From: Paraburkholderia sp. ZP32-5
Lineage (GTDB): Bacteria > Pseudomonadota > Gammaproteobacteria > Burkholderiales > Burkholderiaceae
Assembly (NCBI RefSeq): GCF_021390495.1
Contig: NZ_JAJEJP010000001.1
Coordinates: 868,001 to 932,000, forward strand
Length of the DNA: 64,000 nt
Direction of reading: 5' to 3'
The notes under the pieces were generated by a model. That model was not told the origin of the DNA, ran no database searches, and saw only the letters and a list, made by a program, of their open reading frames with translations. The position numbers and the translations under genes were made by a program. The first letter of the stretch is position 1. The number at the start of each line of letters is the position of its first letter. This document shows, piece by piece, positions 16,751 to 25,642 of this stretch.

Positions 16751-17926
16751 TCACTGGCTCAGATAAACGAACTTCCCGTTTTTGATCGTGCCCATCACGC
16801 TCGCGCGCTGGTCGAGCCCCACGTGATCCTGCGGGCTCGTATTGACGACGCCGTTCGGCACCACCAGCTCATGCGCGTGCTCGAGCTCGTTGCGCAACGC
16901 GACGCGAAACGCCGGCGTGCCCGGCTGCGCGGTCTTCAGCGCCCGCGCAACGGCGTCCTGCAAACGCGGATAGACACCCGCGGCGTCGCCGGCGAACTGC
17001 GTGACACTGCCCGGCCCGTACTTCGCTTCATATTCGTTGACGAACGCGACTGCCGCCTTCTTGGCCGGATGATCGGCCGGCAGCGTGCGCGCGACGACGA
17101 CCGGCTGCGTCGGGAACAACGTGCCTTCCACGTCCTTGCCGCCGAGCTTGATGAATTCCGGCGTCGCGATGCCGTGCGTCTGATAGATCGGCCCCTTGTA
17201 GCCGTGCTCGATCAGCGTGCGTTGCGGCAGCACCGTCGGCGTGCCCGCGCCGGCGATCAGGATCGCGTCGGGCTTCGCGGCCATCAGCTTCAGGATCTGG
17301 CCGGTCACGCTCGCGTCGGTGCGGTTGTAGCGCTCGGTCGCGACCAGTTTGATATGGCGCAGTGCCGCGAACTTGCTGAATTCATTGAGCCAGCTTTCGC
17401 CGTAACCGTCCGCGAAGCCGATGAAGCCGACCGTCTTCACGTTGTGGTTCGACATATAGCGCGTCATCACGTCGGCCATCGCGCTGTCGGTCTGCGCCAT
17501 CTTGTAGGCCCACACCTTCTTGCCTTCCTGCGGTTCGACGACGCTTGCCGAGCCGATCAGCGTGATCATCGGCGTCTGGCTTTCGGCGACCGGGTCGAGC
17601 GCGGCCATCGCGGCCGGCGTGATGTTCGGGCCGACGATCACGTCGACGTGGTCCTCGTTGATCAGCTTGCGGATATTGCGCACCGCGTTGCCGGGGTCGG
17701 ATGCGTCGTCGAGGAAGATGTAATCGGCTTTCTGGCCGGCGATCGTCGGCGGCCACATCAGCATCGCGTTCTTGCTGGTGATGCCGATCACGGCGGCGGG
17801 CCCGGTGTTCGACAGATCGATGCCGACTTTCAGGTCGGCATGCGCGGCGCTCGCGACGAGCAGCGCACCGGCGCCGGCCGCGAGGCCGCGCAGGGTTTTC
17901 CGAAGCTTATTGTTATGTGACGTCAT
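16751..17926 (-). CDS. Periplasmic binding protein, LivJ-like, without transporter genes
   Basis: A 391-residue type I periplasmic binding protein with a signal peptide (RGLAAGAGALLVASAAHA). The mature part begins DLKVGIDLSNTGPAA and shows the family features DDASDPGNAVRN, DVIVGPNITPAAMAA and TVGFIGFADGYGESW. The ATG at 17926 has GGAG eight bases upstream. No permease or ATPase gene is adjacent, so it may share a transporter encoded elsewhere or act as a sensor partner. Branched-chain amino acid or aromatic ligands are typical for the family. Confidence 0.85.
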   Translation of the reverse strand: MTSHNNKLRKTLRGLAAGAGALLVASAAHADLKVGIDLSNTGPAAVIGITSKNAMLMWPPTIAGQKADYIFLDDASDPGNAVRNIRKLINEDHVDVIVGPNITPAAMAALDPVAESQTPMITLIGSASVVEPQEGKKVWAYKMAQTDSAMADVMTRYMSNHNVKTVGFIGFADGYGESWLNEFSKFAALRHIKLVATERYNRTDASVTGQILKLMAAKPDAILIAGAGTPTVLPQRTLIEHGYKGPIYQTHGIATPEFIKLGGKDVEGTLFPTQPVVVARTLPADHPAKKAAVAFVNEYEAKYGPGSVTQFAGDAAGVYPRLQDAVARALKTAQPGTPAFRVALRNELEHAHELVVPNGVVNTSPQDHVGLDQRASVMGTIKNGKFVYLSQ

Positions 17927-18022
17927 CAGAAGGTCTCCATGGCGAGAGGCGAGGTTCAGGCGTTGATACAGGCTGCGGTGCAAGAGGGATCCACACGGAC
18001 CCCGTTCAGATCACAGTTCGGA

Positions 18023-18964
18023 TCACAGTTCATAAGTTTCGTGTTCGCCTTTGAGCGCCTGTTCGATCAGCTTGCGATTCAGGCTCGGCGACAGCAGTTC
18101 GACCAGCGTGTACACGTAGCTGCGCAGATACGCGCCCTGTTTCAGCGCGACGCGCGTCACGTTGCTGCCGAACAGGTGGCCGACCGGCATCGCGCGCAGG
18201 TGGCGGTCGCGCTCGGCATTGAACGCGATGTCGGCCATAATGCCGACGCCCAATCCCAGCTCGACGTAGGTCTTGATCACGTCGGCGTCGATCGCCTCCA
18301 GCACGATGTCCGGAAGCAGCCCGCGCAGACGGAACGCCTCGTTGATCTTGGTGCGGCCGGCGAACGCCTGGTCATAGGTAATCAGCGGGTATTGGGTCAG
18401 ATCGTCGAGCGACAGCAGCTTGCGCTCGAGCAGCGGATGGTCCGGCTGCATCACCGCGACGTGGTGCCACTGGAAGCAGGGCAGCGACACCAGATCCTTA
18501 TAGTTGGAGATCGCCTCGGTCGCGATCGCGAGATCGGCCTGGTCGTGCAGTACCATCTCGGCGACCTGGGTCGGGCTGCCTTGCAGAATTGAAAGGTGAA
18601 CCTTCGGAAAGCGCTTCTTGAATTCGGCGATTGCGGCCGGCAGCGAGTAGCGCGCCTGGGTATGGGTCGCGGCGATCACCAGATTGCCCTGGTCCTGCGC
18701 CGCGTAGTCCTTGCCGACGCGCTTGAGGCTTTCCACCTCCTGCAGGATGCGTTCGATCGACTGCAGGATGATGCGGCCGGGTTCCGTCAGCGAGCGCACG
18801 CGCTTGCCGTGCCGTGTAAAGATTTCGACGCCCAGTTCGTCTTCCAGCTCGATGATCGCCTTGGAAACGCCCGGCTGGCTGGTAAATAGGGCCTTGGCTG
18901 CTTCGGTGAGGTTGAAATTCTGCCGCACCGCCTCGCGGACGAAGCGGAATTGGTGCAGGTTCAT
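18023..18964 (-). CDS. cysB: CysB-type LysR regulator of sulfur assimilation
   Basis: A 313-residue LysR regulator closely matching CysB. The HTH (LTEAAKALFTSQPGVSKAII) and the effector domain (THTQARYSLPAAIAEFKKRFP; GSPTQVAEMVL; ITYDQAFAGRTKINEAF) are the segments that bind sulfate, thiosulfate or acetylserine in CysB. It is divergent from the cysI operon across 226 bp and is expected to activate it and repress itself. Cbl-like paralogues share this pattern, but the location argues for CysB. Confidence 0.9.
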   Translation of the reverse strand: MNLHQFRFVREAVRQNFNLTEAAKALFTSQPGVSKAIIELEDELGVEIFTRHGKRVRSLTEPGRIILQSIERILQEVESLKRVGKDYAAQDQGNLVIAATHTQARYSLPAAIAEFKKRFPKVHLSILQGSPTQVAEMVLHDQADLAIATEAISNYKDLVSLPCFQWHHVAVMQPDHPLLERKLLSLDDLTQYPLITYDQAFAGRTKINEAFRLRGLLPDIVLEAIDADVIKTYVELGLGVGIMADIAFNAERDRHLRAMPVGHLFGSNVTRVALKQGAYLRSYVYTLVELLSPSLNRKLIEQALKGEHETYEL

Positions 18965-18971
18965 ATATAAC

Positions 18972-19020
18972 CTCGCCGCATATAAAAAGAATTTTTTAGT
19001 CGTTTGAAATATAAGGCGAG
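18972..19020. promoter_or_regulatory. CysB-cysI divergent control region with inverted repeat
   Basis: CTCGCC (18972-18977) and GGCGAG (19015-19020) flank an AT-rich core containing two ATATAA-like blocks (near 18980 and 19010). The symmetric layout just upstream of cysB fits an autoregulatory CysB site. The rest of the 226-bp gap is AT-rich and should hold the cysI promoter. No site was verified. Confidence 0.4.
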
Positions 19021-19190
19021 TTTATTACGATCTGTCCAACTTTTTCAATATGGATATCTGTATTTGTCATAAGCAAATAAGCGAAGGGTCTAAACGCTTG
19101 TCTGCCTGAGTTGACCAACACAGATATTCGAGCCGCGACGAAACCGGATCGTCGTGTGTCACGCAAAGTTTCGAAAATTGGGGTCCCCGA

Positions 19191-20870
19191 ATGTACCAAT
19201 ACGATCAGTACGACCAGACCATCGTCGATGAACGGGTTGCGCAGTACGCCGATCAGGTTCGCCGCCGCTTGTCGGGCGAATTGAGCGAAGAGGAGTTCCG
19301 TCCGCTGCGTCTGCAGAACGGTCTGTACTACCAGCGCCATGCTTATATGCACCGCATCGCGATTCCGTACGGCAACCTGCGCAGCGACCAGATGCGCATG
19401 CTCGCGACGATCGCGCGCGAACACGACCGCGGCTACGGCCATTTCTCGACGCGCTCGAACATCCAGTACAACTGGATCAAGCTCGAAGAAACGCCGGAAA
19501 TCCTGCGCAAGCTCGCGTCGGTGCAGATGCACGGCATCCAGACTTCGGGCAACTGCATCCGCAACATCACTGCTGACCAATTCGCCGGCGTCGCGCCGGA
19601 CGAAGTGGTCGATCCGCGCCCGTGGGCCGAAATCCTGCGCCAGTGGTCGACGTTCCACCCGGAATTCGCATGGCTGCCGCGTAAGTTCAAGATCGCCGTG
19701 TCGGGTTCGAAGGAAGACCGCGCTGCCGTGCAGATCCACGACATGGGCGTGTATCTGAAGAAGAACGAGCAGGGCGAACTGGTGGTCGACATCCTCGCGG
19801 GTGGCGGGCTGGGCCGCACGCCGATCGTCGGCGCGATCATCCGCCGCGATCTGCCGTGGCAGCATCTGCTGACCTACTGCGAAGCCGTGCTGCGCGTGTA
19901 CAACCGCTACGGCCGCCGCGACAACATGTACAAGGCGCGGATCAAGATCCTCGTGAAGGCGCTGTCGCCGGAGAAATTCGCCGCGCAGGTCGAAGAAGAG
20001 TGGCAGCACCTGAAGGACGGTCCTTCGACGCTGACGCAAGCTGAAGTGGACCGCGTCGCGCAGTACTTCGTGCCGCCCGCTTACGACAAGCTGCCGGATA
20101 CCGACGCATCGTTCGAAAAGCATCTGCTGGAAAACCGCGCGTTCGCGCGCTGGGTCGAGCGTAACGTGCGGCCGCACAAGGTGACGGGGTATGCCTCGGT
20201 GACGCTGTCGCTGAAGCCGACCACGATCGCCCCCGGTGACGCAACGGATACGCAGATGGAAGCGGTCGCCGACTGGGCCGACGAATACTCGTTCGGCCAG
20301 ATCCGCGTATCGCACGAACAGAACCTGATTCTGGCCGACGTGAAGAAGCGCGACCTGTTCGCGGTGTGGGAAAAGGCCAGGTCGCAGGGCTTCGCGACGC
20401 CGAACATCGGCCTGTTGACCGACATCATTGCGTGCCCGGGCGGCGATTTCTGCTCGCTCGCGAATGCGAAGTCGATTCCGATCGCGTTGGCGATCCAGGA
20501 ACGCTTCAACGATCTCGACTACGTGTACGACCTCGGCGACGTGTCGCTGAACATCTCGGGCTGCATCAACGCGTGCGGTCACCACCACGTCGGCAACATC
20601 GGCATTCTGGGCGTCGACAAGGACGGCTCCGAGTGGTACCAGGTGACGCTCGGCGGCGAGCAGGGCACGGGCGCGACCGGCGCGCATCTTGGCCGCGTGA
20701 TCGGCCCGTCGTTCTCGGCGGAAGAAATGCCGGACGTGATGAGCAAGGTGATCGACACCTTCGTGGACAACCGCCAGGAAGGCGAGCGTTTCATCGATAC
20801 GTACAGCCGTATCGGCATCACCCCGTTCAAGGAGCGCGTGTACGCCGCGCGTCAACCGGCTCACGCGTAA
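19191..20870 (+). CDS. cysI: Sulfite reductase hemoprotein (nitrite/sulfite reductase family)
   Basis: A 559-residue siroheme/[4Fe-4S] enzyme that reduces sulfite to sulfide. The cluster ligands are C415 and C421 (CPGGDFC) and C458 and C462 (CINAC). The duplicated ferredoxin-like half-domains are seen around HFSTRSNIQYNWI and SFGQIRVSHEQNL. No cysJ flavoprotein gene follows, so the electron donor is probably not a standard CysJ. It opens the operon with DUF934, cysH, cysD, cysN and cobA. Confidence 0.93.
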   Translation: MYQYDQYDQTIVDERVAQYADQVRRRLSGELSEEEFRPLRLQNGLYYQRHAYMHRIAIPYGNLRSDQMRMLATIAREHDRGYGHFSTRSNIQYNWIKLEETPEILRKLASVQMHGIQTSGNCIRNITADQFAGVAPDEVVDPRPWAEILRQWSTFHPEFAWLPRKFKIAVSGSKEDRAAVQIHDMGVYLKKNEQGELVVDILAGGGLGRTPIVGAIIRRDLPWQHLLTYCEAVLRVYNRYGRRDNMYKARIKILVKALSPEKFAAQVEEEWQHLKDGPSTLTQAEVDRVAQYFVPPAYDKLPDTDASFEKHLLENRAFARWVERNVRPHKVTGYASVTLSLKPTTIAPGDATDTQMEAVADWADEYSFGQIRVSHEQNLILADVKKRDLFAVWEKARSQGFATPNIGLLTDIIACPGGDFCSLANAKSIPIALAIQERFNDLDYVYDLGDVSLNISGCINACGHHHVGNIGILGVDKDGSEWYQVTLGGEQGTGATGAHLGRVIGPSFSAEEMPDVMSKVIDTFVDNRQEGERFIDTYSRIGITPFKERVYAARQPAHA

Positions 20871-20892
20871 CCGCGCAAAGGATACTGAACAG

Positions 20893-21453
20893 ATGGCTTC
20901 TATCATCAAGAATCGCGCGGTCGTCAACGACGACTGGACGCTCGTGCGCCCGGCCGAAGACGGTACGCTGCCGCTCGTCAGCGAACTGCCGGCCGGCAAG
21001 GTGCTGGTGCCGCTCGCGCTGTGGCAGGTCGAACGCGATGCGCTGGTCGCGTCGCGCGGCGCCGCTGAAATCGGCGTGTGGCTCGCGCCGGATAACGAAC
21101 CGGCGGACATCGCCGCGGATTTCGACAAGCTTGCAGTGATCGGCGTGGATTTCCCGGTGTTCCGCGACGGCCGCGGCTACAGCATCGGTCGCCTGCTGCG
21201 CGAGCGCTATGGCTACAAGGGTGAACTGCGCGCGATCGGCGACGTGCTGCGCGACCAGGTCCGGCTGATGTTCCGTTGCGGCTTCGATGCGTTCGCGGTA
21301 CGCGCCGACAAGGACATCAACGATGCAATGAAGGCGTTCGACGATTTCACCGTGCAGTACCAGGGTGGCGTGGATGTGCCGGCGCCGCTGTTCCGCCGTC
21401 GCGCGGAACTGGCCGCTGCGCAAAACGCTGCCGCGGGCAAGGTTACGGCATGA
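20893..21453 (+). CDS. DUF934 protein of the sulfite reductase operon
   Basis: A 186-residue cytoplasmic protein of the DUF934 family. It shows LPAGKVLVPLALW, IGVWLAPDNEPADI, FPVFRDGRGYSIGRLLRERYG and DVLRDQVRLMFRCGFDAF. It lies 22 bp after cysI, and its TGA overlaps the cysH ATG, so all three are translationally tied. The family is known as a companion of this type of sulfite reductase, but its biochemical role is unestablished. An electron-transfer or maturation role is speculation. Confidence 0.88.
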   Translation: MASIIKNRAVVNDDWTLVRPAEDGTLPLVSELPAGKVLVPLALWQVERDALVASRGAAEIGVWLAPDNEPADIAADFDKLAVIGVDFPVFRDGRGYSIGRLLRERYGYKGELRAIGDVLRDQVRLMFRCGFDAFAVRADKDINDAMKAFDDFTVQYQGGVDVPAPLFRRRAELAAAQNAAAGKVTA

Positions 21454-22205
21454 GCACCGTTCAGTCGCTGAGCCCGGAACTGGCCGCGAAGATCGAGCGT
21501 CTCGACGCGCTGCTCGATTCGATTGCCGCGCGCCACGCGAACGTGAAACTCGCGAGCAGCCTCGCCGCGGAAGACATGCTGCTCACGCACGCGATCCTGT
21601 CGCGCGGCGTGAAGATCGGCATCTTCTCGCTGAACACCGGCCGTCTGCACGCGGAAACGCTCGGCATGCTCGAACGCGTGAAAGCGCGCTATGGCTACGA
21701 CATCGAACAGTTTCATCCGCAGGCCGCGGCGATCGAGCAGTATGTGAGCGAGCACGGCCTGAACGCGTTTTACGAAAGCGTCGATCTGCGCAAGCGCTGC
21801 TGCGAAATCCGCAAGGTCGAGCCGCTGAACCGCGCGCTCGCCGACGTCAGCGCGTGGGTCACGGGCCAGCGTCGCGAGCAGTCGGTTACGCGTGCCGAAC
21901 TGCACGAGGAAGAGCACGACGGCGCGCGCGACATCGCCAAGTTCAACCCGCTCGCGGACTGGACTGAAGCCGAGGTCTGGGATTATCTTAAGACGTTCGA
22001 TGTGCCGGTCAATCCGCTGCACGCGCGCGGTTATCCGAGCATCGGCTGCGAGCCGTGTACGCGCGCGATCCGCCCCGGCGAGGACAGCCGGGCGGGGCGC
22101 TGGTGGTGGGAGTCGCGTGACACCAAGGAATGCGGCTTGCATATCACGGCGATTACCCCGATCTCGTCGATTGCGGCCGAGCCCAGCGAAAACACGTCGG
22201 CCTGA
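21450..22205 (+). CDS. cysH: Assimilatory adenylyl-sulfate (APS) reductase
   Basis: A 251-residue reductase that turns APS into sulfite and AMP using thioredoxin. The cysteine pairs C117-C118 and C200/C203 mark the [4Fe-4S] APS-reductase subgroup, unlike enterobacterial PAPS reductase. The catalytic C228 is in KECGLH. SSLAAEDMLL and NTGRLHAET form the nucleotide site. APS specificity agrees with the absence of an APS kinase domain on the CysN here. Confidence 0.93.
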   Translation: MSTVQSLSPELAAKIERLDALLDSIAARHANVKLASSLAAEDMLLTHAILSRGVKIGIFSLNTGRLHAETLGMLERVKARYGYDIEQFHPQAAAIEQYVSEHGLNAFYESVDLRKRCCEIRKVEPLNRALADVSAWVTGQRREQSVTRAELHEEEHDGARDIAKFNPLADWTEAEVWDYLKTFDVPVNPLHARGYPSIGCEPCTRAIRPGEDSRAGRWWWESRDTKECGLHITAITPISSIAAEPSENTSA

Positions 22206-22312
22206 GCGCCGCGCATCGAACTTCCGGCCGAGCCGAACGCCGCCGATACCGATTTGAATACAACTGCCCGCGCGAGAAGCGTCTGCCGGGCAGTACCAAC
22301 GAAGGACACGCT

Positions 22313-23275
22313 ATGAGCACCACGCTCGATTCGACTGTCAACGCCCCGCTTGCCAACACGGCCAACCGGATGGATCACCTCGACTGGCTCGAAGCCGAGT
22401 CGATCCACATCCTGCGCGAACTGGTCGCCGAATGCAGCAAGCCGGCGCTGCTGTTTTCGGGCGGCAAGGATTCCGTGGTGGTGCTCGCACTTGCGCTGAA
22501 GGCGTTCGGTCTCGGTGCGAATCGCAAGACGCAGCTGCCGTTCCCGCTCGTGCATATCGACACCGGCCATAACTACGACGAAGTAATCGACTTCCGCGAT
22601 CGCCGCGCGAAGGAAATCGGCGCCGAACTCGTGGTCGGTCACGTCGAGGATTCGATCAAGCGCGGCACCGTGCGTCTGCGCCGCGAAACCGATTCGCGCA
22701 ATGCCGCGCAAGCGGTCACGCTGCTGGAGACGATCGAGCAATACGGCTATACCGCGATGATCGGCGGCGCGCGCCGCGACGAAGAAAAAGCCCGCGCGAA
22801 AGAGCGCATCTTCTCGTTCCGCGACGAATTCGGTCAGTGGGACCCGAAGGCGCAGCGCCCGGAGCTGTGGAGCCTGTACAACGCGCGTCTGCATAACGGC
22901 GAACACCTGCGCGTGTTCCCAATCTCCAACTGGACCGAACTCGACGTGTGGCAATACATCGCGCGCGAACAGCTCGAACTGCCGTCGATCTACTACGCGC
23001 ACCAGCGCGAGATCGTGCGCCGCAACGGTCTGCTCGTGCCGGTCACGCCGCTCACGCCGATGCGCGAGGGCGAGACCAGCGAACAGGCGCTGGTGCGCTT
23101 CCGTACCGTCGGCGACATCAGCTGCACGTGCCCGGTCGAAAGCGACGCCGACGATGTCGAGAAGATCATCGCCGAAACGGCCGTGACCGAAATCACGGAG
23201 CGCGGCGCGACACGGATGGACGACCAGGTCTCCGAAGCCGCGATGGAACAGCGCAAGAAGCAGGGTTATTTCTAA
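22313..23275 (+). CDS. cysD: Sulfate adenylyltransferase subunit 2
   Basis: A 320-residue ATP sulfurylase small subunit that forms APS from sulfate and ATP with CysN. The PP-loop SGGKDS is at residues 49-54. FPLVHIDTGHNYDEVIDFRD and GGARRDEEKARAKERIFSFRD are family hallmarks. The ATG at 22313 follows GAAGGACAC. It lies about 107 bp after cysH and 24 bp before cysN. Confidence 0.94.
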   Translation: MSTTLDSTVNAPLANTANRMDHLDWLEAESIHILRELVAECSKPALLFSGGKDSVVVLALALKAFGLGANRKTQLPFPLVHIDTGHNYDEVIDFRDRRAKEIGAELVVGHVEDSIKRGTVRLRRETDSRNAAQAVTLLETIEQYGYTAMIGGARRDEEKARAKERIFSFRDEFGQWDPKAQRPELWSLYNARLHNGEHLRVFPISNWTELDVWQYIAREQLELPSIYYAHQREIVRRNGLLVPVTPLTPMREGETSEQALVRFRTVGDISCTCPVESDADDVEKIIAETAVTEITERGATRMDDQVSEAAMEQRKKQGYF

Positions 23276-23299
23276 GCACACGACGAGGGCATTTGAATC

Positions 23300-24616
23300 A
23301 TGAGCGGTATCCATCAACCAGAAGACCTCGGCGTGCTGCGTTTCATCACCGCGGGTAGCGTCGACGACGGCAAGAGCACGCTGATCGGCCGCCTGCTGTA
23401 CGACAGCAAGGCTGTGTTGAGCGACCAGCTTTCGGCGTTGTCGCGCGCAAAGAACAAGCGCACCGTCGGCGACGAAATCGATCTGTCGCTGCTGACCGAC
23501 GGCCTCGAAGCCGAGCGTGAGCAGGGCATTACGATCGACGTCGCGTACCGTTACTTCGCGACCGCGAAGCGCAAGTTCATCATCGCCGACACGCCGGGCC
23601 ACGAGCAGTACACGCGCAACATGGTGACGGGCGCGTCGACCGCGCACGCGGCGATCATCCTCGTCGACGCAACGCGCGTGACGTTCGAGAACGGCCTCGC
23701 GCAACTGCTGCCGCAGACCAAGCGCCATAGCGCGATCGTCAAGCTGCTCGGCCTGCAGCACGTGATCGTCGCGATCAACAAGATGGACCTCGTCGACTAC
23801 AGCGAAGCACGCTTCAACGAGATCCGCGATGCGTATGTCGAACTCGCGCGCCACCTCGGCCTCGAAGACGTGCGCTTCGTGCCGGTGTCGGCGCTGAAGG
23901 GCGACAACATCGTCACGGCCAGCGAGCGCATGCCGTGGTACGCGGGCGAGCCGCTGCTCGATGTGCTCGAAGCACTGCCGGTCGAAACCGCCGGCGGCGA
24001 AGCGCTGCGCTTCCCGGTGCAGTGGGTCGCGCGTCAGGACGGCAGCCAGGCCGACGATTTCCGCGGCTACATGGGCCGGATCGAATCGGGCGAAGTGAAG
24101 CTGGGCGACACGATCGTCGTGCTGCCGGCTAACCGCGAGGCGACGGTCGCCGAGATCATCGCGCCGGTGGTCGGCGGCACCGCGCAGGTGGATCGCGCGT
24201 TCGCCGGTCAAACGGTGACGATCCGTCTTGCCGAAGACGTCGACGTGTCGCGCGGCGATACCTTCGTGCTGCGTGCCGGCGCGCCGGAACCGGCGAAGAA
24301 GCTCGAAGCCGACCTGTGCTGGTTCGACGAGACGCCGCTGTCGACGCAGCGCAAGTATCTGCTGAAGCAGACCACCAACACGGTGTTCGCGAAGATCGGC
24401 GCGATCAGGGAAGTGCTCGACGTGCATACGCTGTCGCAGGCCGTCGATCGCAAGGAACTGGCGATGAACGACATCGGCCGGGTCGCGCTGACGCTGCAGA
24501 AGCCGGTCGTTTGCGACGCGTACGATGCGCATCAAGGTACCGGCGCGTTCGTGCTGATCGACGAGGCGACGAACCACACCGTCGCTGCCGGCATGATCCG
24601 CGCTTATTCCGCGTAA
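23300..24616 (+). CDS. cysN: Sulfate adenylyltransferase subunit 1 (GTPase)
   Basis: A 438-residue EF-Tu-like GTPase that drives APS synthesis with CysD. G1 is GSVDDGKST (19-27), G3 is DTPGHEQY and G4 is NKMD. The protein ends after the beta-barrel domains (TNTVFAKIG, QGTGAFVLID). There is no fused CysC APS-kinase domain, consistent with APS reduction by the CysH here. Confidence 0.94.
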   Translation: MSGIHQPEDLGVLRFITAGSVDDGKSTLIGRLLYDSKAVLSDQLSALSRAKNKRTVGDEIDLSLLTDGLEAEREQGITIDVAYRYFATAKRKFIIADTPGHEQYTRNMVTGASTAHAAIILVDATRVTFENGLAQLLPQTKRHSAIVKLLGLQHVIVAINKMDLVDYSEARFNEIRDAYVELARHLGLEDVRFVPVSALKGDNIVTASERMPWYAGEPLLDVLEALPVETAGGEALRFPVQWVARQDGSQADDFRGYMGRIESGEVKLGDTIVVLPANREATVAEIIAPVVGGTAQVDRAFAGQTVTIRLAEDVDVSRGDTFVLRAGAPEPAKKLEADLCWFDETPLSTQRKYLLKQTTNTVFAKIGAIREVLDVHTLSQAVDRKELAMNDIGRVALTLQKPVVCDAYDAHQGTGAFVLIDEATNHTVAAGMIRAYSA

Positions 24617-24640
24617 GTGCGCGGCGTAGTTGCGTAAAGG

Positions 24641-24675
24641 CGTGTGCAGGCGACGCATTGCGTCGCCTGCACACG
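24641..24675. promoter_or_regulatory. Perfect 15-bp inverted repeat between cysN and cobA
   Basis: CGTGTGCAGGCGACG (24641-24655) and its exact complement (24661-24675) flank a 5-base loop CATTG. The stem is very GC-rich, but no T-run follows, so it is not a standard terminator. It ends 21 bases before the cobA start and could protect mRNA ends or reduce cobA expression relative to cysN. Confidence 0.6.
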
Positions 24676-24696
24676 CCAACGAACAGGTTGATGTAA

Positions 24697-25569
24697 ATGG
24701 GTAAGGTTTATCTGATCGGCGCAGGGCCCGGTGCCGCGGACCTGATTACGGTGCGCGGCGCGCGTCTGCTCGGCGCCGCCGATGTCGTGCTGCACGACGC
24801 GCTGGTCGAGCCGGCGATGCTCGACTACGCGCCACACCACGCGAAGCGTATTGCGGTCGGCAAGCGCTGCGGACAATTGTCGACGGCCCAGCAATTCATC
24901 AATAAGCAGATCGTCGATGCGGCGCTGGAGCATCAGCTGGTGGTGCGCCTGAAGGGCGGCGATCCGATGCTGTTCGGCCGCGCCGACGAGGAAATGCGCG
25001 CGCTCGAAGCCGCGGGCATCGAGTACGAAGTCGTGCCGGGCATTACCGCGGCGCTGGCGAGCGCGGCATCGCTGAAGCGCTCGCTGACGTTGCGGGGCGT
25101 ATCGCGCAGCGTCGCGCTGGCCACTTTCAGCCGCGCGCCCGGGTCGGACGAAATCCGCGAGCAGGTCAACGCGGATTCGCTGGTGTTTTATATGGGACGC
25201 GATAGTGGCGTCGAGATCGCGCGGCAGCTGATCGATGCCGGCAAGCCGGCGACGACGCCGGTCGCGATCGTCGAAGCATGCAGCACCGAGCGCGAACGCA
25301 TGCTCACGCTCACGCTCGACGAACTCGCTGCTGGCGAAGCACAGCGCTGGCTCGATGCGTCGCAGCCTAGTCTGTTGATGATCGGGGAAGCGTTTGCCGA
25401 GCGGCAGGTCGAGGGCACGCGTTCTGCGGGCGGTTTGCTGGTCGCGGCCTCAATTTCTCGAGCTGAATTTCGCGAGTTTTACCGAGGCTTTTCTGATCGG
25501 CCGTCGCGCGGTGCGGCGGCCGAACATCTCTGCACACCGCGCAAAGTAGCCCAGCCGCTTATGCGGTGA
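24697..25569 (+). CDS. cobA: Uroporphyrinogen-III C-methyltransferase with extended tail
   Basis: A 290-residue SAM enzyme that makes precorrin-2 for siroheme. VYLIGAGPGAADLITVRGARL, RLKGGDPMLFGR and EVVPGITAALA are the SUMT signatures. The catalytic core ends near residue 237 (EAFAERQ). A further 53 residues (TRSAGGLLV to the end) lack the look of the family and may reflect a lost stop or a frameshift in the tail. Placement after cysN ties it to the siroheme needed by cysI. Confidence 0.9.
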   Translation: MGKVYLIGAGPGAADLITVRGARLLGAADVVLHDALVEPAMLDYAPHHAKRIAVGKRCGQLSTAQQFINKQIVDAALEHQLVVRLKGGDPMLFGRADEEMRALEAAGIEYEVVPGITAALASAASLKRSLTLRGVSRSVALATFSRAPGSDEIREQVNADSLVFYMGRDSGVEIARQLIDAGKPATTPVAIVEACSTERERMLTLTLDELAAGEAQRWLDASQPSLLMIGEAFAERQVEGTRSAGGLLVAASISRAEFREFYRGFSDRPSRGAAAEHLCTPRKVAQPLMR

Positions 25570-25642
25570 CCGTCGGGCTCTTCAATTCCGAAATGGCTTG
25601 TCTGCAGCGACAGCAGTGAACGCTGCCGTCGGCGGCACGGTA

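Noticed and set aside
22031..24679. An 882-codon open frame opposite cysH-cysD-cysN
   Set aside because: It spans three genuine genes and intergenic sequence and has no domain; it is a high-GC artefact.
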